DNA from: Candidatus Cloacimonadota bacterium
GTDB lineage: Bacteria > Cloacimonadota > Cloacimonadia > Cloacimonadales > WRIO01
Reading direction: 5' to 3'
DNA length: 36,109 nt
Assembly: GCA_029553545.1 (NCBI GenBank)
Contig: JAKPKU010000154.1
Span: forward strand, 1 to 36,109
A program made the translations under genes and the position numbers. The notes below the pieces were generated by a model. It had not been told where the DNA came from and ran no database searches. It saw only the letters and a program-made list of their open reading frames with translations. Numbering within the stretch: position 1 is the first letter of the stretch; every line of letters begins with the position of its first letter. Of this stretch, positions 7,750 to 15,657 are shown piece by piece.

Positions 7750-7781
7750 CTCCTCACCCGTAGCGTAGCGAGGACCAAAAG
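7732..7781 (+). repeat. Hairpin plus GAGGACCAAA repeat, copy 3
   Basis: This copy has the stem CTTTCAC/GTGAAAG with loop GAAT at 7732-7749, then a tail with CACCCGTAGCGTAGCGAGGACCAAAAG. Compared with the copy at 13-58, both stem arms gained one base that pairs (C and G), which argues that the stem is maintained. The stem doubles as the minus-strand terminator noted at 7723-7749. Confidence 0.7.
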
Positions 7782-7800
7782 ATGTGTTGCCATTGTTTGT

Positions 7801-7913
7801 AAAAAAATCACCCCTAAACCCGCTTGTAGTAGGCATCTGCCGTTTTGGATGAAAATAGCTTTCGAAAAACACCATTTTGTAAGCCCTATATATATAGAGG
7901 GTGTTGTTTTTTT
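7801..7913 (-). repeat. 113-bp A/T-capped element, copy 1
   Basis: Read on the minus strand this copy is nearly identical to those at 20875-20987 and 22346-22459. It has an A run, a CACCCTCTATATATATAGGG block, TTACAAAATGGTG, a central part with GGCAGATGCCTACTAC, then GGGTTTAGGGGTGAT and a T run ending in A. The ends form an imperfect inverted repeat (TAAAAAAA..CACC / GGTGATTTTTTTA). An ATG at 7875 opens a 46-codon frame running down to 7735. The element may be a MITE-like mobile sequence, a structured RNA or a small-peptide gene. It lies between two convergently transcribed genes. Confidence 0.75.
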
Positions 7914-8020
7914 ATCCTGCTTTTAATTGTTTTCTGAGTAAGGTTATTATTCAGAAACATACAGTGGCATAGATGTGTGAAAGAGTGATTCAGAAGTCAC
8001 GGGGCGAAGCTGTAGGCACA

Positions 8021-8052
8021 CGCAACGAAGTGAGGACCAAAAGGTGTTGTTT
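8021..8052 (+). repeat. GAGGACCAAA repeat tail, copy 4 (diverged)
   Basis: CGCAACGAAGTGAGGACCAA followed by AAGGTGTTGTTT matches the repeat tails at 28-58, 207-235 and 7762-7792 with several changes (AACGAAGTGAGG for AGCGAAGCGAGG). It closes the 571-base gene-free stretch 7534-8104. Between element copy 1 and this repeat, 7914-8020 shows nothing recognisable. Confidence 0.5.
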
Positions 8053-8081
8053 AAAAAAAAGCCCAACATTGCTGCTGGGCT
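8053..8081 (-). terminator. Rho-independent terminator of the rnf operon
   Basis: On the minus strand, AGCCCA-GCAGCAATGT-TGGGCT is followed directly by TTTTTTTT, 24 bases after the rnfB stop codon. Stem and U-tract are both clear. Confidence 0.88.
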
Positions 8082-8104
8082 AATTTCTAATTTAAATATA
8101 TTGC

Positions 8105-9127
8105 TTAATTTTCTTTAGCTAAAGCGACTGTACTCCCTTTTTCAACCATTTCAATTGCATTCTTTGGGCAGGCTTTCACGCAAACCTCACAGCCTACACA
8201 GAGCTTAGGATCGACTTTATGAGGATGTTTTAGTTCACCACTAATTGCTTGAACAGGGCACTTTTTAGCACATATCGTGCAGCCGATACACTGATCTTCG
8301 TGGATAAACGCTTCTTTACGTGGAAGCATCCTATCTTCAATAGCCTTTGTAGGGCATACAGATGCACAAATACCGCAATTGATGCACTTGCTATAATCAA
8401 TTATTGCAAGATTATTCACAATGGTAATTGCCTGTGTTGGACAATTCTTTACGCAGAGCCCGCAAGCGATACACGCAGTGTTATTGCCACATGATTTCTT
8501 GGCAATAGGTCCCTTATCGCGGCTTGAACAGAGAATATGAACTCTCTTGCTGATAGGCACGAGCTCGATCAAAGAGCGTGGGCAAGCCTTTACACATGCG
8601 CCACAGCCTGTGCAATTATCTTCATTTACTACTTTCATGCCATCTTCTGTAATATGTAGAGCGTCGAATTGACAAGCCTTCACACAGTCATATTGAAATA
8701 CGCAGCCCCAGATACACTGATTAGGTCCCCCAGCGATTGTCGCAGCAGAACGACAGCTATTTATGCCCTTGTATTCAAATTTGAAAGCGGTATTATTATA
8801 GCCGCCTGATTGGCAATGAATCACGGCTATATCTCTCTCTTTTGGCGTCAGACTGACACCCATAATCGCAGCGATTTTTTTGGCAACTTCTTCGCCACCA
8901 GGAGCACAAAGATTGACAGCGGCACCATTTTGAACTATTGCGTCTGCATAGCCAGCACAGCCTGGAAAGGCACAGCCACCACAGTTTGCTGAAGGTAATA
9001 TGCTGACAATTTCATCTATTTTAGGGTCAACTTCTACAAAGAATTTCTTTGAAGCATAGGCTAAAATTATACCAAAGACAGCCGCCAAACCGCCGATTAG
9101 TAGAGCAGGTATTAATATTGTATTCAT
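8105..9127 (-). CDS. rnfB: Rnf complex subunit RnfB, multi-ferredoxin form
   Basis: RnfB accepts electrons from reduced ferredoxin and passes them into the Rnf complex. The 340-residue protein has an N-terminal membrane helix (about 5-26). A family-specific Fe-S domain follows, with C49, C52, C57 and C74 (CGGCAFPGC). A CxxxCxxxxxCxxxC block lies at 138-152. Five ferredoxin-type CxxCxxCxxxCP motifs begin at 172, 219, 248, 280 and 310. About seven [4Fe-4S] clusters are implied, many more than the three of proteobacterial RnfB (about 190 residues); enlarged RnfB proteins are known from several anaerobes. It is the last gene of rnfCDGEAB, 9 bases after rnfA, and is followed by a terminator. Confidence 0.95.
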   Translation of the reverse strand: MNTILIPALLIGGLAAVFGIILAYASKKFFVEVDPKIDEIVSILPSANCGGCAFPGCAGYADAIVQNGAAVNLCAPGGEEVAKKIAAIMGVSLTPKERDIAVIHCQSGGYNNTAFKFEYKGINSCRSAATIAGGPNQCIWGCVFQYDCVKACQFDALHITEDGMKVVNEDNCTGCGACVKACPRSLIELVPISKRVHILCSSRDKGPIAKKSCGNNTACIACGLCVKNCPTQAITIVNNLAIIDYSKCINCGICASVCPTKAIEDRMLPRKEAFIHEDQCIGCTICAKKCPVQAISGELKHPHKVDPKLCVGCEVCVKACPKNAIEMVEKGSTVALAKEN

Positions 9128-9136
9128 ACTTCCTCC

Positions 9137-9727
9137 TTAACCAAGTTTCAGTCCAGCAAAGCCTAAAAAGGCAAGAGCCATACAGCCTGCAATGATCAGA
9201 GCAATAGGCATTCCTTGCATACTTTTTGGGACTTCTGCTTTTTCCAAGCGTTCTCTGATTCCTGCCATCATTAGCAAGACAAGAGTAAAGCCGACACCGC
9301 CAAAGAATCCATTGAGAATACTATCTAAGAAATTGAGATGATCATTAATATTTATCACAGCTACACCGAGTACAGCACAGTTTGTGGTAATTAGTGGCAA
9401 ATACACACCCAAAGATTTATACAGAGCAGGAGCTGATTTTTGGATAAACATTTCTACAAATTGCACCAATGCCGCAATCGTGAGAATAAAGGCAATCGTC
9501 TGCAAATATTCAAGACCTGTAGGTATGAGTAAATATGCATTGATCAGCCATGTAAAAGCTGAGGCTATCGCCATCACGAAGATCACTGCCATTCCCATAC
9601 CAAAAGCAGAATCGAGCTTCTTTGATACGCCTAAATAAGGGCATAAACCTAAAAAGCGAGACAGCACAAAGTTATTGATAAAAATGGACGAAACTGCCAT
9701 TATTAGTATTTTTGCTATATATTCCAT
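9137..9727 (-). CDS. rnfA: Rnf complex subunit RnfA
   Basis: This 196-residue protein has six predicted membrane helices and the RnfA/NqrE hallmarks: IFINNFVLSRFLGLCPYLGVS near residues 15-35 and the second pseudo-repeat PLITTNCAVLGVAV near 111-124. In each half a conserved cysteine (C29, C117) matches those that hold the intramembrane Fe-S cluster shared between RnfA and RnfE. It lies 3 bases downstream of rnfE and 9 upstream of rnfB, so translation is probably coupled. Confidence 0.95.
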   Translation of the reverse strand: MEYIAKILIMAVSSIFINNFVLSRFLGLCPYLGVSKKLDSAFGMGMAVIFVMAIASAFTWLINAYLLIPTGLEYLQTIAFILTIAALVQFVEMFIQKSAPALYKSLGVYLPLITTNCAVLGVAVININDHLNFLDSILNGFFGGVGFTLVLLMMAGIRERLEKAEVPKSMQGMPIALIIAGCMALAFLGFAGLKLG

Positions 9728-9730
9728 TTC

Positions 9731-10342
9731 TTACTCCTTTACTGCTTTATTCTTGTCTTTGATGATATTAATCAATGCCATTAAGAGCCCAAGAGTGATA
9801 AAAGCACCAGGTGCCAAAATAGCTACCAACATTGGTTCATTGATATATGCTTGAGGGAGAATGGCTATTTCCCAAATCTTGCCAGTGCCTAATATCTCAC
9901 GGATAATGGCAACCACAGATAATGAGAGAGTGAAGCCCAGTCCCATTCCAACGCCGTCCATTAAAGAAGCAAATACACCATTTTTGCAGGCAAAAGCTTC
10001 AGCACGACCAAGGATAATGCAGTTCACAACGATTAATGGAATAAAGATACCCAAGCTCTTATGTAAATCTGGTAAATAAGCTGCCATTGCCATATCTATT
10101 ATTGAGACAAATGATGCAATTACAACGATATAGCCAGGTATTCTTATTTTTGAGGGTATCAAATCTTTGAGTAATGAGATGAGAATATTTGAAAAAGCTA
10201 AGACAAATGTTGCAGCCAAGCCCATACCTATTGCATTTTGTAAAGATGATGTGACCGCCAAAGTAGGGCACATACCCAAGACAAGTACGAAGGTGGGGTT
10301 TTCTTTGAATATCCCTTTAGATAATTCTTTAAATGAGCTCAT
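9731..10342 (-). CDS. rnfE: Rnf complex subunit RnfE
   Basis: This 203-residue, six-helix protein is the partner of RnfA and homologous to NqrD. The motifs NPTFVLVLGMCPTLAVT near residue 15 and PLIVVNCIILGRAEAFA near 102 carry the cysteines C25 and C108 that pair with those of RnfA around the membrane-embedded cluster. CAGGAGGTG precedes the ATG. The gene overlaps the end of rnfG by 14 bases and stops 3 bases before rnfA. Confidence 0.95.
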   Translation of the reverse strand: MSSFKELSKGIFKENPTFVLVLGMCPTLAVTSSLQNAIGMGLAATFVLAFSNILISLLKDLIPSKIRIPGYIVVIASFVSIIDMAMAAYLPDLHKSLGIFIPLIVVNCIILGRAEAFACKNGVFASLMDGVGMGLGFTLSLSVVAIIREILGTGKIWEIAILPQAYINEPMLVAILAPGAFITLGLLMALINIIKDKNKAVKE

Positions 10343-10901
10343 CTTTCACCTCCTGTTTAAAGGTAATGCCAACTAATTCATTTTCAAGATCATAAACATC
10401 CTTTTTAATGGCATTGGTCACGGTACGTGTCGTAATTGTTGCACCTGTAATGCTTTTTATATTACCACCATCTTTGTCGACAGTTAAATCTTTGTATTCG
10501 AGATTAGTATATTTTTCACTAAATTCAGGCTTAATACAGTTAGCACCGAGACCAGGTGTTTCGCTTTGTTGAATGATGATGATTTTTTCAATTTTAAAGT
10601 TTGTATCAATGCCGACCATGATCTGCACATCACTGCTATAACCTCTACCACAAGAAATAAAAGTATAGCCTATTTCTTTGCCTTTTTCATCTTTAGCAAT
10701 ATAATAAACTTTGCCGTTTTTCAATTCTTGTTTTTCAAAGGTTTTTGCTGAGCTGATAACTTGTTCCCTTGCATTGTTTTCTTCTTCTTGCAAATTACGG
10801 TCGATAATTGGCTTGGTTTGTTGATTTACCATTGCCAAAATACCACAAGCGAGGGCAGTTATTATCAAGAGCACAAGGGCATAATGTAAATAAACTTTCA
10901 T
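10329..10901 (-). CDS. rnfG: Rnf complex subunit RnfG (covalent FMN carrier)
   Basis: The 190-residue protein has one N-terminal membrane helix (about 7-25) and an extracytoplasmic FMN-binding domain. It contains ETPGLGA near residues 114-120 and the flavinylation site SITGATITT, with T155 as the expected attachment residue. The FMN transferase ApbE that would load it is not in this window. It overlaps rnfD by 4 bases (ATGA) and rnfE by 14. Confidence 0.94.
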   Translation of the reverse strand: MKVYLHYALVLLIITALACGILAMVNQQTKPIIDRNLQEEENNAREQVISSAKTFEKQELKNGKVYYIAKDEKGKEIGYTFISCGRGYSSDVQIMVGIDTNFKIEKIIIIQQSETPGLGANCIKPEFSEKYTNLEYKDLTVDKDGGNIKSITGATITTRTVTNAIKKDVYDLENELVGITFKQEVKDELI

Positions 10902-11962
10902 TCTTTCACCTCCCCAAATGGCTTAGGTCGTGTATATTTGTCGATAAGGGGCACAAATAAGTTCATGATCAAAATAGCATAAGAAACGCCCTCTGGATAA
11001 CCGCCGATAAGCCTTATTACGACGGTCAAAACACCAGCTCCTATGCCGAAGATCATACGTCCATTCTTGGTTATCGGGGTTGTCACCATATCCGTTGCCA
11101 TAAAGAATGCACCAAGGAAAAGACCACCAGATAAAATGTGAAATAGCGGGAAGGTGAGTGGCGCTGTCATAATACCATCAATGCCGCCAAAGATATATAC
11201 CAAGACGAATACTGTTCCAATATAAAATGCAGGGATACGCCATTCAATAATATTTAGAATAAGCAAATATAGAGCGCCTAAAAGCAAGGCAAAGGCTGAT
11301 ATCTCACCAATACATTGCCCAATATTACCCCAAAAGAGATTGGTGAGCGTTGTGTAATCTGTTAAATGAGTATAAATACTATGTGCATTATCATAACCGA
11401 TAGTTGTTACAACGTCTTTATTTCGCAGCATATTAGCCACACCAAGGGGCGTAGCCTTACTGACTAATTCCATTGCTTTTTCTGGGACATTTTCAAGGTT
11501 CATACCGCTAATCTGTCCGAACTTTGTTGCAGCCCAGCCAGACGTCATTCGTGTGGGCCATGAAGCCAATAAAAAGGCACGTGCCAGCAAAGCAGGATTG
11601 ACAATATTAAAACCAAGCCCACCAAAGGCATGTTTACCAATAGCAATAGCAAAGGCAGAGCCCACTACCACTATCCACCAAGGCACATTTGCATGCACAT
11701 TAAAAGCTACAAGCATACCTGTGATAACGGCAGAACCATCAGTCACAGTGATCGGCTTTTTTCTCAGCTTTTGGATCAAAGCTTCTGTAATAACAGCTGT
11801 TGCAACACCGTAAATAGTCAGTTCTAAAGCCCTAAAACCAAAATATATAATTCCTGCCACCAAAGCAGGTAGCAAAGCAATAACGACATTCCACATTACA
11901 AACTTTACATTAGTCACGTCATGTAGATGTGGAGAACTGCTTACAATTGTTTTATCTTTCAT
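10898..11962 (-). CDS. rnfD: Rnf complex subunit RnfD
   Basis: This 354-residue membrane subunit is homologous to NqrB. It shows VNPALLARAFLLASWP near 121-136, the covalent-FMN motif SKATPLG with T171 as the likely flavin-linked threonine, and FMATDMVTTPIT near 285-297. It carries a flavin in the membrane and forms part of the ion path. It starts 37 bases after rnfC, the largest gap within the operon, and overlaps rnfG by 4 bases. Confidence 0.95.
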   Translation of the reverse strand: MKDKTIVSSSPHLHDVTNVKFVMWNVVIALLPALVAGIIYFGFRALELTIYGVATAVITEALIQKLRKKPITVTDGSAVITGMLVAFNVHANVPWWIVVVGSAFAIAIGKHAFGGLGFNIVNPALLARAFLLASWPTRMTSGWAATKFGQISGMNLENVPEKAMELVSKATPLGVANMLRNKDVVTTIGYDNAHSIYTHLTDYTTLTNLFWGNIGQCIGEISAFALLLGALYLLILNIIEWRIPAFYIGTVFVLVYIFGGIDGIMTAPLTFPLFHILSGGLFLGAFFMATDMVTTPITKNGRMIFGIGAGVLTVVIRLIGGYPEGVSYAILIMNLFVPLIDKYTRPKPFGEVKE

Positions 11963-11999
11963 TTCATACCTCTATAATAATACAAAATTAGCTCGGAAA

Positions 12000-13328
12000 T
12001 TATGATTTAGCTGCTCGACGCATAGCGGTAATTTGGTTTTTACCTAAATCAACCCATTGAATAATCTTGATATGAGCAGGGCAAACATAAGAGCAGGAGC
12101 CGCATTTCATGCAGTCCATCACCCCTGACTTCTCTGCCATATCCCAATCTTTATATTTCACTGCGGAGGCAATAAAGCTGGGTAGAAGATTGAGTGGACA
12201 CGCATCAACACAACGTCCACAGCGTAAGCAAGCATGCTCGTCAAGCGACTTAGCCTGTGTTTTACTAAACAATAGTATTCCAGAGGTAGTCTTACTCACG
12301 GGGGCATCGAGATTAGGCAATGCAAAGCCCATCATGGGACCACCAGAGATAATCTTGCCTATCTCTTCTTTTGTACCATCACACTTTTCAACTAATTCTG
12401 AAAAGGCTGTACCAACTCTTGTTCGCAGATTCTTTGGATTATTTACAATCTGACCGCTTACTGTTACCACACGCTCAATCAGAGGCTTTTTATAGCGCAC
12501 TGCCTCATAAATTGCGATTGCTGTACCAACGTTTTGTACAACAACTTCTACGCTACTTGGCAAGCCACCTTTGTTTGGTACCTTTCTCTTTGTACACGCA
12601 TAAATTAGCTGTTTTTCTGCACCTTGTGGGTATTTAAGTTTCAAACCAACAACATCGAGTTCTTTTTCTGTTTTTAATAAATTCGCCATTTTTTTGATTA
12701 CATCAGGCTTATTATTCTCAACGCCAATATAGCCTTGCTTAGCGCCAAGTACTTTCATAATAATCTTTAAGCCTGATATAATATCATCGGTTCTTTCCAG
12801 CATCGCTCGGTAATCTGCAGTCAAATAAGGCTCACACTCAACACCATTCAAAATCACAGTGTCAATCGGCTTATCTGCAGGTGGAGATAGCTTGATAAGG
12901 GTTGGGAAACCAGCTCCGCCCATACCGCACACTCCCGCATCACCAATGCGCTTTTTAATCTCTTCGACTGGTAAATCTAAATAATTAGTATCGTCTACTA
13001 AGTCCACCCATTCATCTTGTTCTTCTGCTTCAATTTCAATAGCCATTGACTGATATCCGCCAGGATGCGGAAACATATCGATCTTTGTGACCTTCCCCGT
13101 CACGCTCGAATGCATAGCTAATGATACAAATGCAGAAGGCTCTGCGATTAATTGTCCAGTTTTCACCCTATCACCAGGTTTCACAATTGGATTAGCAGGG
13201 GCACCTATGTGCTGTGATAGAGGAATCACAACCTTTTTTGGGACACCCATCGGCTCAATAGCAGAGTTTTTTGAATACTCTTTGCTATCCTTAGGATGGA
13301 CACCTCCAATAAAGCTTTTTAATTTCAT
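12000..13328 (-). CDS. rnfC: Rnf complex subunit RnfC (NADH-binding)
   Basis: RnfC exchanges electrons with NAD(H). The 442-residue protein begins with a biotin-lipoyl-like region (KPGDRVKTGQLIAEP near 51-65). It continues with the glycine-rich NADH/FMN segment GVCGMGGAGFPT near 132-143 and the ECEPYLTADYR motif, an SLBB-type region, and two ferredoxin motifs starting at C367 (CLRCGRCVDACP) and C406 (CMKCGSCSYVCP). GGGGGAG precedes the ATG. The 123-base gap to the upstream gene is the only sizeable one before the operon and holds a weak candidate promoter (TTGCCA 13390-13395, TAATAC 13369-13374, spacing 15). The rnf genes may thus have their own start or be co-transcribed with the upstream genes. 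Confidence 0.95.
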   Translation of the reverse strand: MKLKSFIGGVHPKDSKEYSKNSAIEPMGVPKKVVIPLSQHIGAPANPIVKPGDRVKTGQLIAEPSAFVSLAMHSSVTGKVTKIDMFPHPGGYQSMAIEIEAEEQDEWVDLVDDTNYLDLPVEEIKKRIGDAGVCGMGGAGFPTLIKLSPPADKPIDTVILNGVECEPYLTADYRAMLERTDDIISGLKIIMKVLGAKQGYIGVENNKPDVIKKMANLLKTEKELDVVGLKLKYPQGAEKQLIYACTKRKVPNKGGLPSSVEVVVQNVGTAIAIYEAVRYKKPLIERVVTVSGQIVNNPKNLRTRVGTAFSELVEKCDGTKEEIGKIISGGPMMGFALPNLDAPVSKTTSGILLFSKTQAKSLDEHACLRCGRCVDACPLNLLPSFIASAVKYKDWDMAEKSGVMDCMKCGSCSYVCPAHIKIIQWVDLGKNQITAMRRAAKS

Positions 13329-13451
13329 TCTTTCTCCCCCATTTTATTAATTCAAATTTAGAAAACAAGTATTATGATTTGCTAAATAATGGCAAGATTT
13401 TTTTTGCTTTTTGTAAAAATAATTGAAATCTGTGTTAAAAAGTCAGGAAAA

Positions 13452-14870
13452 TCAAATCAATTCGTACTGATATGAATAATCCAAACGGCTCAATACCTCA
13501 TCTGTACAGCCACGACTGAGAGCCATAAAGGACACTGCCGCATCGTCTCTAAATTCTTCTGTGAGATATCCCAGCTTGACGATTACCAGGTCTTTTTTTA
13601 GATGATTAATGCCTAAAGCCTTAAACATTTCTGAATTGGTAAAGCCGATATGTTTTGAGCAGATTATCAGCTCAAATTCTTTAGTTTTAAAGAGGATAAG
13701 AGTGGTATTTAATAGACCAAAGCCCTCAATCTTTTTAATCGGCACACCCTGAAGCAATACGGGTTTGCAGTATTTTGTATCATAAATACCTCCGACAAAA
13801 AGCTCGATCTCTGTTTGCATATTCTTCTCGCAGAAAGCCACAGCTAATGGATCAAAAATGCCTGCAATTAAGATACTTTTTTCATTAATCTTATCTTTCA
13901 AATCTTTGCTCAAAAGTCTTATTATTTCAGTATTATCGGCAGTTGAACCAGCGGTTGGATTGTCGCCCGAATCAGAAACAAAGACAGGCTTTTTCTCTTG
14001 TTTTAATGCTTCTATAAGAGCTTGCTCAGGCGGTAAAGAGGGCATAGAAAAACCAAAAAGGTGTTTCTTTTCCTTAAATTTATCAGCAAGATATCTGGCA
14101 GCATGATCAGCTCTCTCTTGATCTGTTTTGCAGACCACTATCGCTGTTACACCATTTTCCTTCGCATCAGCCCATGGAAAGCCAAGACAATAAGAAGCTG
14201 ACAATATTTCAGCCTCTTTCTCCAGCTGATGCAACTCGTCGATCAGTGATTTCATTGGCTGGCAATCAGTCTCCGACTTTTCACCAGCGATTAGGCAATT
14301 AACCTTTGCATAAGCGGTTTTCAAGGTGATCTTATTTTTCAAAGAAAAGTCTGCTAATTCAGCGATCTTATAACCTGTTTCCCAAACGTCAATATGCGGC
14401 GCAGTCTTAAAAGCAACAAAGGCATCAGCTGTTTCCATCATCGTTTTAGTTATGCTGGCATGCATATCAAGAGCAGAGAAAATCGGCGTGCTGGGGTACT
14501 GTTTTTTGATGTCTGCCAGCAAGTCGCTTTCAGCTGAGCCGATGCCCTCAACTCGCATCGAACCATGCAATGCAAGCACAAATGCATCGATTTGAGGCGC
14601 TTCCTTTAGATATGCAAAGAACCGCTCTTTCAATAGCAAATAGTACTCTCTGTTTATTTCTCCATTTGGCACAGCCTTCATAAAAACCAATGGATAAAGC
14701 GAATACTCGCCTCTCTCTTGAAAATAATCAATAATACCCTTTGCCATTATAAACGCTGATTTATTAGTAAAAATCTCTTCTTTTTCAAAAACAACTATAT
14801 CTTCTTTACCCGTAATAATGGGGTTAAATGTATTTGATTCGTGGAAAAACCCACCTATTGCAATATTCAT
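13452..14870 (-). CDS. M81 family metallopeptidase (MlrC/microcystinase-like)
   Basis: The 472-residue protein matches the M81 family, named for MlrC, which cleaves linearised microcystin. The N-terminal domain has FFHESNTFNP (H10), LALHGSM near 99-105, and the zinc ligands D135 and H137 (LDMHAS) plus H159 (TAPHID), with the same spacing as in MlrC. A C-terminal domain contains SDSGDNPTAGSTADNT near 300-315. There is no signal peptide. Most M81 members have no known substrate; a peptide or amide hydrolase is the safe reading, and peptide fermentation would suit it. It starts 11 bases after tatD and precedes the rnf operon. Confidence 0.85.
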   Translation of the reverse strand: MNIAIGGFFHESNTFNPIITGKEDIVVFEKEEIFTNKSAFIMAKGIIDYFQERGEYSLYPLVFMKAVPNGEINREYYLLLKERFFAYLKEAPQIDAFVLALHGSMRVEGIGSAESDLLADIKKQYPSTPIFSALDMHASITKTMMETADAFVAFKTAPHIDVWETGYKIAELADFSLKNKITLKTAYAKVNCLIAGEKSETDCQPMKSLIDELHQLEKEAEILSASYCLGFPWADAKENGVTAIVVCKTDQERADHAARYLADKFKEKKHLFGFSMPSLPPEQALIEALKQEKKPVFVSDSGDNPTAGSTADNTEIIRLLSKDLKDKINEKSILIAGIFDPLAVAFCEKNMQTEIELFVGGIYDTKYCKPVLLQGVPIKKIEGFGLLNTTLILFKTKEFELIICSKHIGFTNSEMFKALGINHLKKDLVIVKLGYLTEEFRDDAAVSFMALSRGCTDEVLSRLDYSYQYELI

Positions 14871-14881
14871 TTTCTATCCTT

Positions 14882-15640
14882 TTAAAAAGCTTCTTGAAGA
14901 AAAAACCTCTTAGCATTTTGATATGTCTGTTCTGCTACAAGGTTTGGTGGAATACGCAAGATATCACTAATCTTTTGCACCACATAAGTCAGATATTCGG
15001 GCGTATTTCTCTTGCCACGATGAGGAACAGGCGTCAGATACGGGCTATCTGTTTCAATAAAAAACTTATCTTTTGGTAAGATGCGCACTACGTCTGCAAG
15101 ATCATTATTCTTATAGGTAATCACGCCTGTAATGCTGATATACCAATCTTCGGCAAGCACTTTCTCAGCAAAAGCGACATCACCAGAAAAACAATGAAAA
15201 ACAACCTTCTTTGCTTTATTTTGCTTGAGCACGTCAAAGCAGTCTTCATGCGCTTCTCGATCGTGAATAATGATCGGTTTATCTATCTCGCAAGCAATCT
15301 CAACTTGCCTTGCAAAAGCCTTTTTTTGCATATCTTTGGGATTATAATTACGATAATAATCGAGTCCTATTTCACCTATTGCCACTACTTTTTTATGCTT
15401 TGCCAATTCATATACCACTTTCTCATTGAAAATCTTTACCGTAGAGGGGTGGTAGCCTACACTTGCATAGATTTCTGGATATTGTTCTGCCAATTTAATT
15501 GAATCTCGCGAGCTTTTTTCATCTATACCGATATTTATAATGTTTTTCACGCCTACTTTGAAGGCTTTTTGGATCATCTGTTCGCGGTCATGCTTGTAGT
15601 CATCAAAATCTAAATGCGCATGTGTCTCAAAGATATTCAT
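14882..15640 (-). CDS. tatD: TatD family metal-dependent DNase
   Basis: This 252-residue TIM-barrel amidohydrolase-fold protein carries the full TatD metal-site set: H7 and H9 in ETHAHLD, E in GEIGLDYY near 92-99, H in IIHDREA, H in VFHCFSG and D in ETDSPYLTPVPHRGKRN. TatD-like enzymes are 3'-5' exonucleases or D-aminoacyl-tRNA deacylase-type hydrolases; the exact activity here is not certain. It lies 17 bases after the zinc-ribbon membrane gene and 11 before the M81 gene, inside the gpsA operon. Confidence 0.92.
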   Translation of the reverse strand: MNIFETHAHLDFDDYKHDREQMIQKAFKVGVKNIINIGIDEKSSRDSIKLAEQYPEIYASVGYHPSTVKIFNEKVVYELAKHKKVVAIGEIGLDYYRNYNPKDMQKKAFARQVEIACEIDKPIIIHDREAHEDCFDVLKQNKAKKVVFHCFSGDVAFAEKVLAEDWYISITGVITYKNNDLADVVRILPKDKFFIETDSPYLTPVPHRGKRNTPEYLTYVVQKISDILRIPPNLVAEQTYQNAKRFFLQEAF

Positions 15641-15657
15641 ACTTACTCCTCTATTAC

